A stretch of 64,000 nt of DNA from Diprion similis (Eukaryota > Arthropoda > Insecta > Hymenoptera > Diprionidae). The notes under the pieces are model-generated. The model was not told where the DNA came from and searched no databases. It saw nothing but the letters and a program-made list of their open reading frames with translations. Shown in pieces: positions 1-12,976 of this stretch. Position numbers and translations under genes: made by a program. The DNA lies in the NCBI RefSeq assembly GCF_021155765.1, contig NC_060110.1:7005501-7069500 (forward strand). Reading direction: 5' to 3'. How positions within the stretch are numbered: position 1 is the stretch's first letter; every line of letters starts with the position of its first letter.

Positions 1-1099
1 CAGGTTTGAGAACGACCTGAATTTTTCGGAGGTGGCATAGGTTTCCATTTTGAGGACAAATTGGTAGTTTTATCCAGGGAAGTAATAGAGTGTTCGGAAA
101 CAAGAGGTTTGACAAAAGCTACCGATTGGCTTGTTTTTTCATATTGATCAATCATATGAGTCTTTCAGTTCTTTTGTTTTCGAAAGGTGGTAAAAAAACA
201 TATCCAATGATCCTGCAACTTGCATCTATATGTCCAACGATCTGCCTAACAATTATACGGAAACTTCGAGATAGATTCTGACACCGTGGGTCGTAAAATT
301 CCTAGGGATATCGAACGTGTTATATATGTGTGATGTCTATCGGTTTTGGGAAAAACGGTACAGCTGTTTTATAGTATGGAACCACTATATTTCGGCTAGC
401 GGGAACATTCGAATCGATATAACCTTATACTTTAACAAATATATCGACTTTTCTTCTACCTATTTTCCGATGATTGTATAAAAAAAAGTTTCTTACTACA
501 CGCAACTTTATTATAATTTGTGTAATATGCAACCGGTGTCCACGTAAATTGGGAGCTAGCTGCAATGTAAATCAACTTTTTTCGGTGATAGTCTGTGAGA
601 TGTTAGAAAAAACTTTCATTTTTTAAACTTCATATGACATGACTCAACTATACGATGCAACCTTCTTTAGTGCCGTTATGTTACACGTCCGAGATAGATA
701 TGATGGCTATATAGTCACTGGCTATAGTCAACCGGAAATAACCAGTTCTGTACTGCTAACAGTGCTACCTATACTCTGGTTCTGTCTTTATTCCTACAGT
801 TCTGTCCCCTCCACGGGCCCACCTCGAAGCATGGAACTTGACTTTCTATAACATTTGTATTCCAGGCATAGAGTGACCGCAGGCACAGACAAGTAATGGC
901 TGACAGTGTCGCGAGTGATTCAGTGACATAATCGCTCAGATTTACGTTAATTGCTTACCGCGAATAAATTGATATTTTGAGTGTAGAATTTAAGGAGATA
1001 TGAACGTTATAGGATATCGAGAAAGAATTAATTAGTAGTCGTATTGTCATATTAATTGGCTAACCAGATAATTTGGCTGCAGAAATCTTACACCGAGGA
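1..1099. other. Spacer upstream of the LENG8-like gene
   Basis: No open reading frame here resembles a known protein; the longest (639-851, + strand, 70 codons) has no recognisable motif. The stretch is A+T-rich with short T and A runs. The part just before 1100 probably contains the promoter and 5' UTR of the LENG8-like gene, but I see no TATA box or initiator that would fix the transcription start. Confidence 0.5.
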
Positions 1100-4000
1100 A
1101 TGTCCGAGGGTGAACCCGTAGCGTCTCAACAAAAGCAGCAACATCAGTACCAGCAGCAGCAACAGCAACTAGGCACCGAGATGACGGGAATGACTTGGCA
1201 GTATCCACCTCCAACTCATCCATCTCTCTACTCACCTTACGCAGGGTAAAAATAATATTTTTTATCGAATTAAATTTTTGAACGTAAATCACTAACGGCG
1301 TAGTGAATTTTCCAAAATGGCCGCAGCATATGCCTTTCGTTCTTCAAACATTCCGATTTCGTCGCTGATTCATTCGTATATTTAGATATATTTCATCCAG
1401 AGTTTGCCAGCCGATATCAATTGAAGCTCGACTTTATTATTTTTGACCATAGTTTATGTTAACCTTAGAGCACATGTATGTTTTTTCTACCTACTAACTC
1501 AGAAGTGGGCTCTATATTAACCCAACGAATTTCTTTCTGTTCGTAAAATCGTTCTGAACCCTTTAATGAGAGTCGTAAGTACATAAATTGAAGGGATGGT
1601 AAAACTCATTGAACTGCAGCAGCGCAAAGGCAACAATGCACCGTTTGCTGCTCCTCACATACTGCTAAGTTGTATTTTTTTTAAATTTTCTGCGTCATAC
1701 ATTTTATACAAAGTTGCCAAGTTTACATAAAAAAAAATAAAGTAGCGCACATTTTTTATAAAACGACCGAGTTCAAAATACTTTTTTCAATCTATGTACT
1801 TGCCGCACTTGAATCACCTTTTCCAGAGTCGATTAGTTTTTACTAAATGAAGTACCCAAGCAGGCGTTGAGATCTGATTACTCTTTTCTGAAAGATATAG
1901 GTTTTCTGTACAGTTATTAGTTAGTTAGTAGTTATTAGTATTCTTCTACACGATAAGGGTTCTTACACTGAGCAAACAAAATTTATATTACAAATTGGAC
2001 TGTGTTATGATAAATTTTGATCGATTTTCAACTAAATTAATGCCTTTGATTCTGATTGGAGACCTTGATTAATTAAAAGTAACATAACTTTATGTTCATT
2101 CTATAACAGACACTTGTACGGCCAAGGGTATGGATCCCAAGGTCAGATGTTTTACTACAATCAAGGAATGATGCCGGGTTATGGCCAGGCATTTAACACG
2201 CAACAGGTGCAGCAACAACAACAGCAGCAGCAGCAACAACAGCAGCAGACAGCTGCAGCTCAAAATAACCAAGCCAAGCAACAGTCACAGCAGCCGCCTG
2301 TACCTGGAACTCCCGTGTCACTTGACGATGACTCTGACCTTCCCCCTCTTCCTCCAGGACCTCCACCCCCTTCGCAGTCTTCCCAACAGCAAAATAACCA
2401 AAATCCGCAACTCCAGCAACCGCCACCCTTCGTTTACAGCTCTTTCCCTTACAATGGATGGAATGGAATGCAAAACGATCACTCACGTTAGTTCTTGTAC
2501 TTTCACAGACATAAATATTTTATATTTTAACAATGGTTCGAGTTCATAAGTACTGACGAAACCTTCAGAAAAACCAATTTAATTTATTTAGTCATGATTT
2601 CTGCAGATTATCCATAAAGCACATTTTATAATAGATATTTTGTTACAGAATTTAATGGTGGTCAAATCCGCTTCAATCTTCAAAACAAGAAAACTGGTCT
2701 TGGCTTTAGTCCGTCAGGTAACAGCGGAGCGGCTAAGAAAAAACGTAAGAGGAATAAGAATCTGGCTGCGCAATTCAACAATAGTTTTCCAGGAAACAAT
2801 AATGCAACTGCGACCAGTTTTATTCCTGGGGCTAATCTTAAGTCAGAACTACCACCTTTACCTCCAACTCAGCATCAACCACCCGTGCCTCCTCCACCTT
2901 CAGAAAACCCGCCGGAAATAGTGACACCCTCATTAAACCCCCAGGCAGTAGTCACTGCTCAAAATATTCCCAGAAAACCGGCTGTAGGTACCACCCCCCC
3001 AACTGCTATGACAAACCCGAGTCCTGTCGGTGACTGGCCTGATAGTCTAAAAAACTACGTTAATCGTTGCTACGAAAAGTGCAAGACAGCCGTTGATAAG
3101 GATCAAGTTGAAATTATACTGAAGGGTAAAATAACGCGTTCTGCTAATGACGGTTCCCTGTGGGTTAAGGACTGGGACAAAGAGCCTCTACCAAGCATTC
3201 ACAGCGAGCGCATGACAATGACGATAAAAGCTCAGAACCAGAGTTTGAAGCTGGTAAATCCTTTGGTGGTTCAGGGACAGGGAGGCCAGCGCAAAACGGG
3301 CCTCTCCACTTCTCTTGGGGCCCGTCTTGGTGCACGTCTCTCTGCCGGCTCTCACCGTAGGTCAAGGTCGAGATCGAGATCGAGGTCGCGGTCGCGTAGT
3401 CCTCCTTTCCGAAAGTACAGGCGAAGCACTTCCTCTTCGTCTAATACAAGTGACCGGGACCATGAGCATAAGTCTTCGTCATCAAAGTCGAAAAAATCGA
3501 GCAGAAGTAAACAGAGTTATAACAACAATAACAGCAGTGGCGGTGGTAGCAACAACAGCAGTACCAGCAACAAAAAGATGAAGAAGGCTAAGCAAAATAA
3601 ATCACATTTCTATTCAGAGTTTGGTTTAGCTACAGGAAACGGAGATGAACTTGGAACCAAGGAAAAACTTCAACAGCGCGCTGCACGCTTCAGCGATTCT
3701 ATTTCCAGGAACAGCTTAAATATCAAGGATGATGGTGCTACTGAATTTGATTTTACAGGGCTTCACATCGTCGGTACCTGCAAGGATCTTGAAAAACCTT
3801 ATTTACGCCTCACTTCTGTAAGTTTCATTGATATTCCGTAAGCCTTGTATTTTGTTAATATCTTCAACTTTTTTTTATTTTTAGTAGAAACAATCGCTCT
3901 CACTCTCATTTAAATAGATCAGTAAGCAGCTGTAATCTATGTTCAGCTACACAGAAAAAAAGATTAGCACGATCTGTTATTTTAATTGTAAAGTAAAGCT

Positions 4001-5202
4001 ATATTACAATATTTTTTTCTACACATTTTAATAAAAAACTTTTAATCAATTTCAGGCTCCTGCAGCTTCCGCCGTGCGGCCAGTAAGCGTGCTTCGTTTT
4101 TCTTTGGCTCACGTTAAAAAACGTTGGGTAGCTGAGCAGGACTACAGATACGCTTGCGACCAGTTGAAATCGATTCGTCAAGATTTAACAGTGCAGGGTA
4201 TACGGGATTCGTTTACAGTTCATGTTTACGAAACTCACGCTCGTGTCGCCTTAGAGCGAGGTGACCATGAAGAGTTCAACCAATGTCAAACGCAACTAAG
4301 AATGTTGTATCAGGATCTTGGTGGTGAAAATCGTACAGAGTTCATTGCATACAGGATACTTTACTACATATTCACGAAAAACACACAAGGTGAGATATAC
4401 AATTAGTTTATTAACCGAAGATAAAGTATTGATATAGTTATTAAAAATATGTGATAAAATTATTTAATGTATGGTTTTCTTTTATCGTTTCAGACTTAAC
4501 AACAATTTTAGCGTCTCTGACAGCCGAAGATAAAGAAGATGAATGCATAAAACATGCACTAAAAGTCCGCTCGGCGTGGTGGCTGGGTAACTTCCACGTA
4601 TTTTTCAAACTGTACCGTAAAACCCCGCGAATGGCAGCCTTTCTTATGGACTGGTTCATTGCTAGGGAGCGCAAGAATGCGCTAAAACATATGATAAAAT
4701 CGTACGTATTGCACATGTACCATTATTTACTCTTTATCGATGATACTTTCTATATTATCGGGTCATGTAAGTATTTGTGTAATGAGAGTCTCTTTAGTAA
4801 TATGTTGTTTTTCCTTGTTTTTTCATTTCAAAGTCAAATTTTATTTGCATATACAAAGTTCTGGACCAGGGAGGAAATGGGGTATCGATGGGGTTGGGGG
4901 GGGGGCTTAACATACATCAGATTTTTGTTTCAGGAAATTGACGCCACCGTTATAACCGTCTATTATGTCATTTTTAAAAAACAACGAATGATCAATTGTT
5001 GCCGTTTTTGCTAATCGATTTATTTCTTCTGCTCTTTAGCTACCGGCAAAATTTGGCGGTCGATTTCATCGTTGCGGAATTGGCCTTTGATTCTTTGGAC
5101 AAGTTTTATGAATTTGTCTCCGAGCTTGGGTTGGTTTACGCCGACCTTGAGCGAACCCAAGTTGACTGCAAGACTAGTAGTGGTAATCTAGGTAGCTGGT
5201 AG
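1100..5202 (+). CDS. LENG8: LENG8 / Thp3-like protein with SAC3 (PCI-type) domain
   Basis: Six coding exons join in consistent phase: 1100-1245, 2110-2486, 2649-3817, 4056-4389, 4494-4701 and 5040-5202, giving 798 residues, very close to the roughly 800 of vertebrate LENG8. The N-terminal half is low complexity: polyglutamine (CAG/CAA run near 2205-2248), proline-rich stretches, an RS-dipeptide tract around 3361-3410 and Lys/Ser/Asn-rich sequence. The last 230 or so residues are a SAC3/GANP domain, with the family core [12 protein letters not shown], then [20 protein letters not shown], then [11 protein letters not shown]. Known for the family: human LENG8 and yeast Thp3 bind a PCI partner and act in nuclear mRNA processing, retention and export. 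The start ATG at 1100 is the first in-frame ATG of the glutamine-rich exon. The intron at 4702-5039 contains a short G run. The family assignment is firm; the exact 5' end is inferred. Confidence 0.93.
2199..2250 (+). repeat. CAA/CAG trinucleotide tract coding polyglutamine
   Basis: Imperfect CAA/CAG codons within exon 2 of the LENG8-like gene encode an almost uninterrupted glutamine run. CAA interruptions are frequent, which usually slows slippage. It is probably length-polymorphic between individuals. The opposite-strand leucine-rich reading frame is only a shadow of this tract. Confidence 0.9.
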
Positions 5203-7790
5203 CTGCTGCCCGGATCCTCTTTTCTTCACGAGGAAACTACTTTGAAAACAAATTGTTTTAATGTGTACATCTGTCATGATGTGAGCACATTGTGTTTTCC
5301 TTCACACCTTCAAAAACTAAACACTAAGTGTGGATGAGTCGCTCTTATCGATCCTCATCGCACTCTCAACCCCGGATCAACTATTGACAGGCTAAATAGC
5401 TTACCCAGAGCGAGATTTAGGACAAGAAGAAGTCGTGTACCGGCTCTATATGTATAATTATATCTTCTAACACGGATCACCATTTGTTGTACATAGCTAA
5501 ATAGAGCAGGAGCAGCCAGCATCAAGCAGTTCTGTTGCACAAAAAGCTCAAATATATCCTGAAATTCATCGTTGCGATTGGGGATCATTGGCATGAAGCC
5601 AGAAACGGTTCCAGATTCGGTGTAGAATTTCACCTTCGAAAATATCATACCTCCTGTCTACTCTTGGGTATTTAAACTTGGATACGATTATTTTTCGAAA
5701 AATGATTTCAAGCCGTACGATTCTTCACTCGGCTTCCTCCTCCTCCCCCCCCCCCCCAGCCTTTAAAAAAAAAAACTATTCAAATAGTATGGAGGCTCAA
5801 GAATTTGTCGGCGTGGTTTCATACTTCATTACATCCTCTTGACGATCTGCATGGTTCCTTGAAGGATGAAGAAAAAAATTCGCTCCACCATCGTTAGGGT
5901 GCTTTTTACCGATGTGCTGCAAATTCAAGAAATCCTGGTCTGCACCAAGCAACGGAAACATCAGGTATACATAGAAGTTTCCTGGAATCCTGGGCAATCC
6001 GCATGCAACGCTTCAAGGAAACTTGTTCATTTTTCCATCGTTTTAAATCGAGAATACTTATTTGTAAACCATGGATTATTGTATTGCGTCCGTGATGCAA
6101 CGAGAGGGCTTCTGGCTCGATGTATATCAATGCTTCACGTATTTCGACGTACAGTTAGCGTTGTGGCGAAGACGGAAAAATGAGGCAGCGCCTCCGTTAA
6201 GAACTGATTTCAAAACTACAAACAAGATGTAGAAAATGTAAAATATTTTTTCTTTTTTCTTCTGACATACACTATTCATTGTTTCCGATATATTTATATA
6301 TGTATGTATGTATGATGTTATATGTGTATTGATTGGATCGACAACATTTTAAAAGAGTTAATGAAAAGAAAGTGAGAATAAGAGGGTGTGAGAGATAGTG
6401 ATAGAGAGAGAACGCAAGTATGAAAGTAAACGAGGGAAGAAAAGGCAGAACGTCATCGTGGATTTATTGCATTCACGTATGTATAGAAATTGATCGTAAA
6501 TAACACTTGTGTGCATCGAGAAAATGATGCACATGAAATATTTTCCAATCACACATAAATCAAACATTAAGGTGGTAAATATTTGTTGCATAGATGACAT
6601 AATTACGGCATACATACCTCAATGTACAATACATTGCCCATCTAATATCGTTTACATAATAAATTATTTTTACCTCAGATTTTTCTATTAATCTCTCGTC
6701 TTTGATTCATTCTGTAGTGTTACCTGCTGTTTTCTCATCAGTATTATTATTATTATTACTGAAACATATATTTATTATTACGAAATCTACTGTTATAAAC
6801 TATTCGTAAACAAAAAGTAAAGAAACATTGTGGACAGGCTGGAGTATTTTTTGTTAAACTTGCACCGAAAGTATTACTTTTCGTCCATGTAAAGTGGGGC
6901 GAAAGTGTCTTCTTCTCGTCCGGAAACGAATAGGTGGGCGCGAAATATCGTAAGCGCGCGGGCGCAGAAGCATACTTTGCGCCCGCTTCCCCGGATACTT
7001 GGCGCAAAATCGAGTAGGTATTGCGTGATAAGGAACGATTGTGCACTCAAAGGCAAACTTTCAATGCGGGTTACGGTTGAAAAGTATCGCGTGTACCGTG
7101 GGCGGAAAGTGATTGCCGTTGATTGTGCGATTTTTAACTGAGCCTCGGAGGAGACCCTCCGCCGCGCACCACGGCCTCCTGAAAATCGCATTCGTGTCAT
7201 CACTCGCTTCCCGCCCTTAATATACGACGTACTATTTTTTGTTTGTGTTATAATTGTGAAGTTTTCTTGTTCATCCGCTAATTCGAAAATGATCAGGAAA
7301 ATTTTTTTCAAGAACATCTTTTCGTTGTTTTTTTCCAAACATTTAGAAAGATGCAATTTTTTACATTACGTTATCGATACATGGTTCTAGATGCAAGGTT
7401 TTGAATTTTCTACTGTTACCCTTAACGTCGTTTTCTAATAGTGAAATAAACACGATACATAAGAAAAACCTCCATGTACGTAAATTGAAATTTGAAGGTA
7501 TTTACGTACAGTGATGTCTATGGTGTAACATATTATCAACACAGTACACATATTATCTTCGTAATGTGTATTAATCATCATTCAATTTTATTTATATGTG
7601 TAGAGATTCTAATATTATATAATATGAATATATTAGTAATAGATGGTATATAATACAATAATAATAATTAAAATATAATATTAATGAAATAATAAATCTT
7701 AACGGTCAGGGTGTATTGTTGTAGATTGTTGTATACAAGGGGAGGATGGCGCGACGCGATTTTTTATTATTTGAGATAACGGCGAGACAG
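5203..7790. other. Convergent spacer between LENG8-like and Pka-R1 genes
   Basis: The two flanking genes converge here, so the DNA should hold both 3' UTRs. An AATAAA at about 6658 could end a long LENG8 transcript. A TTTATT at 7763-7768 (AATAAA on the minus strand) lies about 23 bases past the Pka-R1 stop, which is close for a poly(A) signal. Also present are a 13-base C run near 5746-5758, an (ATT)n run at 6742-6759 and a GTAT-rich stretch near 6300. Between about 6870 and 7200 the base composition is markedly more G+C-rich, with open frames on both strands (minus 6874-7356, 160 codons) that resemble no family I know. Confidence 0.45.
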
Positions 7791-10700
7791 CTATACGGAA
7801 AGGGACACGAAGCTGTTATATTGGGTGATGTTGCGTTTTAAAATATCGGCGCAGAGACCTAATACACGTTCAAACCGTGCTCTATCTAATTTGACACACT
7901 TCAACGGCCCTGTAGCAACTACAGTGGCCGCTCTCGGCCTGTCCAATAGAAGCGCAATCTCTCCTGTAAAGAGTATCGATAAATTAGATAAAAAATACGA
8001 CTCAATCGTACAGATTATTTTGTAAACGTTGAAAAGTATGTATAAAAAATAGCGTACGCGGTGTTTTTTTAAATTCAACCCTCTCTACTCACCAAAATAG
8101 TCCGATGGCCCAAGACGGCCAACTTCCGAAGGTTCCTCGCCTTCTGTACGTTGTTGAAGGACAACAGCCATTCCTTCTACAATAATATAGAAATCTTCGC
8201 CGGGTTCACCTTGTCGAACGATCGTTTCACCGTCATCGAAAACTACGGGTTCCAATGCGTCTGCGACTGTTAACCTTTCCCATTTGTCCAACGATTCTGG
8301 TTAAGTTTGGTTAAAAAAACAAATTCTTAAATTTCGAGTGAAATAAGATTTCTTGCTTCTAAAATTAAGGCTTCAATTTACTTAATTTTTAAACTTAAAA
8401 AAAAAAAGGGCAGACAATGATTGAGGATACGTGTTCGAAATTAAATTTTTCACCACTGCGTCGTGACCGTAGAGTTCTCACCAAATAGCAGAATTGAAAG
8501 ATTAATTAGGCGTACCGAAACGTTCAAAACTTCTATCCGGCTTTTTTGTTTTGTTATTAGAAACGATTAGTAAAGATGCCTTATAGTTTTGCTCATATAA
8601 TTTGTTTTTTTAATTTCATATTCTTGTAAGCTTTGATATAATTTCCATCATTAAACTTAGGTGCCCTATTTTAATCAGCGTTAGCATGTGCCGCAGCTAC
8701 CTGTCACTGCTAACTTTTTTAAAAATAATCATAGAGTTTTTGGATCATTTTCTCTTACCTAATATGGAAACTCTCGAGAGAAACTTCTCGTACATGTCGC
8801 GTTTCCTAATGGTAGAACCCATGAGAATTCTCCGATACGAATCTCTGTCGATGCCCCAAAGTTTCACGTTAGTTTTTGCTCTAACTGTAGCTGCTCGCGG
8901 AGTTCCATTGATGAGCGCAAGTTCTCCAAAACTGCCGCCTTCGCCTATCGTCGTTACCAATTCACTGTTGACAAATATCTCGACCTCGCCTTGATCAATT
9001 ACGTAAAAATTGTCCCCTTCGTCTCCTATAATGTAAAATAATGAAATAGATCTAAGGAGGAAGAAAATTGAACCATCTTGTTGTCTTTAAAAATAGAATC
9101 ACATGTACCTTGGCGTATGATTGGCTCGCCAGGTAAAAACGTGACGGGAAACATCGCGTCGAATATATCCGATCTCTCGTTCTCGTCCAAATGAGCGAAG
9201 AGTACGTTTTTTGCAATTGCTTTACTCAAGGCAGCCATAGTTTTGTAGTCCTTTGGTACCACCTTCTTAACGTAGCTGGTCGCATCCTCTTCTGATACCG
9301 GCTCTGCTGAAATTCCTCCTCGGCGTCGAGGCACCTGCGGCCCCTGTTGACCGGCCGGCATATCTTCCGTGTCCTCAGGACTCGTCGCGCTCTGCTGTTT
9401 TGCATCGTGTGCTTGTTCCTTGAGAGAGATGGGAATGAATAAAAGAGCAACAATTATTCGTGTTTTCTCCTTTTGTTTTTGAGGTAGCGAACGTGTGATT
9501 ATTGACGTCATATCAGAACTAATGCCGGTTCAACAAATTTCCACTTCTTGCATAAGACGAAATTCTGTCGCAATATAGGAAAAATTGCAGGAATCATAAG
9601 TTTTTCGAAAATTTAGATGGTTGCATGCATTCCGCAACTAGAACTTGCAAATAATTCATCACGTACTTTTCCAGATAGCGAAATTTTTCAGCAAAATTAT
9701 GTTCAGATCAGTTTAGATATTTATCGAGAAATCGAGGTGCAAAAAGTGATATACACCGAGGTATATGCCTATGCATACGTACCTGTTCGGAAATGTTATG
9801 AAACCGCGCTGAATATATATACGAGTTATATCAAAGATATAGTTGTCAAGCTTAAAAAATTTTGAAATAGTTTTGTCCCCCATTTCTGTGCTTCTCGATG
9901 TTCTCCTTTCTTTGCCACTGAAAATGGTCGTACACGATCATATGTATACAGATACGTTAAACTATTATTTTAATTGCCATTTACATTCATACATGGCCAT
10001 CATGAAGTATAATTACTCGGGTTTTCAGTAATTTTGTTATTAACATCAGCGTTTTACCCACACTTAATATTCCCCAGAGTATTTCGCGAAACGGGCTTTT
10101 GTAAGCTACCCGAGGTGACTTCAATCGTCGCGCTAGCCGTGGTTAGTTAGCCCCTGTTTGAGCACACGATTCTGCTCCGCGAGATTCTTTCGGTATGTAT
10201 GCCTACGACTTAACTATAATATCGTATTTAACAATATAAGCAAGTGTTAATAATTGCAAAGCGCTTACCCTAAACGCCTACCTACCGTACCTCCATGACG
10301 TCACCCAAATTAAGATGTCTTTCAACAGTTTCTCGTAATCTCGCAACCGCAGTTATATTCCTGTTTGTCAACGCGTGGAACGATGCTTCACTTTTTACAA
10401 TTTTATTATGTCTAATTTTTTTTTTTTTACAACCGATCTCCCATTTGTCTTTCACCTTCTCTCTGGTTCTCACTGGCTTATTTGTATTATGAATCTGGAT
10501 AGATTACATGCGCCAATATAGCGATGATGGTAATGATGATAATAACAACAATAATAATAACAAAAATTTTAATCTAGGGTCAAGTTGAGAGAAACTAAAC
10601 TGTTTGAACGATAAAACTACAGGTCTCGGGACGGTAGATTCAGGCTCCTAATTTTATTAGAGCCTCGTACACCTAATCCAATAAACGTGGATATATCTTT

Positions 10701-12976
10701 CTCGACGGTATAATCGAGTGTACGATTCGCGGGACGGTTCAAACTCGAATGACCGCAGCTGCAAGGACAGCCGACGACGATGACGAGGGTGACTAGCGTA
10801 CGGGGGATTGCTAGTAAGTTGATGCGATGAAATAACTTCTGGAATATTTCGGTAGTTTATTATGGTTCATATTTTCGGATATACATACATTCGTCTGTGT
10901 GTATGTGTGCGTGTGTATGCCTAGAAGTGTATGAGTCTGGTTTTGGCCGCCGCCACTCGGCAGTTCTACGTATACCCAGATATCTTTATGCATACCGATA
11001 TAACGTTTGAAATATATTTTGAGAATATTCTATGTTTAGCAAAGCAGCGCCTACTCGAAGGCATCCAGACTTACAGACGGGCGCTCGGGTCTCCGGAATT
11101 GCAATTAAACCGCAAACTTGCCGATTCGATACGATTCTATAGTTGGTTGCCGCATTAGTTCTGTTCACACAATTAAGATATGTATTGCGAATAAATTTAA
11201 ATTCATACATGGAGACGCGGCGTAGTGACGTATGCATGTATATATTGCAGATTTCGGAATAGTGTTCCGGCAAGATTTATGTATCTCATCGAATGGTATA
11301 CGGATGGAGAAATATTTGAATATGTATGTCGGCCACACTTTTCGCCGTTCTTTTTGGCGGAGGGAAGCAAGCGGGGGGATCGGTGTTTGTAAATTTACTT
11401 TCCGTAGAAGTTGGTGTAAGGTGGGTAAACAGTATAACACGTAGACCGTAAAACGCCACTTGTATCTGTTTGATCATTTTCGTCCGCAATAATATTTATA
11501 CAACGTAAAATTCTCCAACGAATGAGAAAAAAAAACGAATCAGCAGAACGTATGAATACATACCCACGTTATATATAATGCATACGTACGTATATCTATA
11601 CGAATAACGCAACACACAATTCGCAATTCGAATTCGCCTACGCCCGTGTCTGTGTGATATGACAGATATTTTCGAATGAGGCGTGAACTATATTGTTTGC
11701 ATGACGCTTAAGAGTGAAACTTAAGTTTAGACTTGAAACGAACGAAAAAATCAGCTCAGAATATTCTAATAATAAAGTGTGTGCGAATGTATGGACAAAG
11801 ATTCGATAATAAATTAGCTATAACAATAATTTTGATATTATTTAATATTCGTTCAAAATAACGTGTCGTCAGATACCGTGATGAATTTTTTTCAAATAAA
11901 TATATTTCTTATACGTCCTATTGAGTTTTGGAGTACGTGATTAGTAACATTTCAGGTATAGTTTTTATTGCCCAAATTTATATAGAATGATGATTCTGCA
12001 ATTCACAGAACATCATTGCAATCTTGTACCTATAGAAGAAAAATTTTGTCACCGTTTATAAACAAAGATTGCTATAGAGTTTTTCAAAATTATTGTCATT
12101 GTCAGTATTATTTCACCACATTTGACGAACGGAGGTCATCTTTCTTGTATGAACACGTCAATTCTCATACTCCGCGCATGTAACAGGAGAAAATACCCCC
12201 CCGCTCCTTCACCCCGCGCTGCTATCGCTATCCAATACAGACATGTGTGTACGGATAGGAAAATCGATATACCTATACGGAACAAAGAAATAAAAAAAAG
12301 TAACCGCGAAGAAAACAGTGAAGGTAGAATATAAATAATTCTTGTTTATTTGCGTCGTTTTCCCTGCTTTTCGTATGATTCCACACGGACGATTTGTATC
12401 AACGACGTGTTCGTTAACCTAACCTGATAAAACAGTCCGAAGACTGTGACGAAAATTCTCGGGACGGTTTAATTACGATTCAGGGTTTATAATCGTGTAC
12501 GGTATGTATATAAGAATTAACACAGCTTTCTATGTGTATGTATGTGTAAGGCGTGTGTGAAGCTGCAGGCCGTGGTTGGTGTCGTAGGCGTGACGTCACA
12601 CATCAAACGCAACCGGGCCATCGTCAATTTCCTACGCGATAACGACACGACGAAGACGATGGACACGACTTGCGGTAGACGAAGTAGCCACTCGGTAAAT
12701 TAAAATAACGCGTGCACAGATATGAGTTTTTGAATATTCGAAGGTTGCGTGATAGACGACGATCGCGGAACAGCTAGTCGAGCGATGTATTGTCAGTTAT
12801 TAGGCTCTTACCCTTTCGAGTTTTTGGAAATACTCGCGTAGGAATGAGACTGGGTTCTCAGGCCTACCGACGCACAGTTGGACGATGCAGTCCTTCAGAA
12901 CCTGCTGAATGTTGTGTCGTTGAACGTACTCCTCGCACTCCCGCAAACTCTGCTCCTCTTCCAGGTTAGCCGCCAT
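7791..12976 (-). CDS. Pka-R1: cAMP-dependent protein kinase type I regulatory subunit
   Basis: Five coding exons on the minus strand: 12976-12812, 9418-9109, 9025-8759, 8296-8093 and 7963-7791, giving 372 residues (human RI-alpha has about 380). Residues 1-55 are the dimerisation/docking helices that bind A-kinase anchoring proteins. About residues 84-90 contain RRRGGIS, the type I pseudosubstrate with glycine where a substrate would have serine. Two cyclic-nucleotide-binding domains follow, each with its phosphate-binding cassette: [16 protein letters not shown] in site A and [16 protein letters not shown] in site B. The C terminus ends NSFVSLSV, as in other animals. The protein holds the catalytic subunit inactive until cAMP binds. 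All exon junctions keep frame (phases 0, 1, 1, 1). Intron 1 is 3.4 kb; the rest are short. The start ATG at 12976 begins [11 protein letters not shown]; an upstream in-frame ATG at 13015 is less likely because homologues begin near the chosen one. Confidence 0.96.
9503..9510. promoter_or_regulatory. Consensus cAMP response element, 85 bases upstream of Pka-R1 exon 2
   Basis: A perfect TGACGTCA palindrome. Read on the minus strand it is preceded by A, so it overlaps an ATG at 9511. That ATG opens a frame running without a stop into exon 2 of Pka-R1. The motif is the known binding site of CREB/ATF bZIP proteins; occupancy here is inferred. Confidence 0.5.
10296..10303. promoter_or_regulatory. 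Consensus cAMP response element inside Pka-R1 intron 1
   Basis: A perfect TGACGTCA palindrome. On the minus strand its last base starts ATGGAG, immediately followed by a GTACGG donor-like sequence (10291-10296 would be a two-codon exon in phase 0 with exon 2). This could be a short alternative first exon, but only the motif itself is directly seen. Confidence 0.45.
12591..12598. promoter_or_regulatory. Consensus cAMP response element just inside Pka-R1 intron 1
   Basis: A perfect TGACGTCA palindrome about 215 bases downstream of the exon 1 splice donor, within a patch richer in G+C than the rest of the intron. It is close enough to the main promoter to act as a downstream element. Confidence 0.5.

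Larger units (their letters stand above)
9419..12811 (-). other. Large first intron of Pka-R1 with regulatory motifs
   Basis: This 3.4-kb intron separates the docking-domain exon from the inhibitor and cAMP-binding exons. No coding sequence other than possible alternative 5' exons is visible. It contains three copies of the 8-base palindrome TGACGTCA (9503-9510, 10296-10303, 12591-12598). It also has an (AAT)n-like tract near 10526-10562 and several GTAT-rich runs (about 10890-10920, 11570-11600, 12520-12550). Some patches are clearly richer in G+C than the surrounding DNA, for example 10080-10160 and 12540-12680, as expected for promoter or enhancer DNA. Confidence 0.6.

Noticed and set aside
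2096-2486. Minus-strand leucine- and alanine/valine-rich frames opposite LENG8 exon 2
   Set aside because: They are antisense readings of the CAG/CAA tract; the plus-strand exon has correct splice phases and homology.
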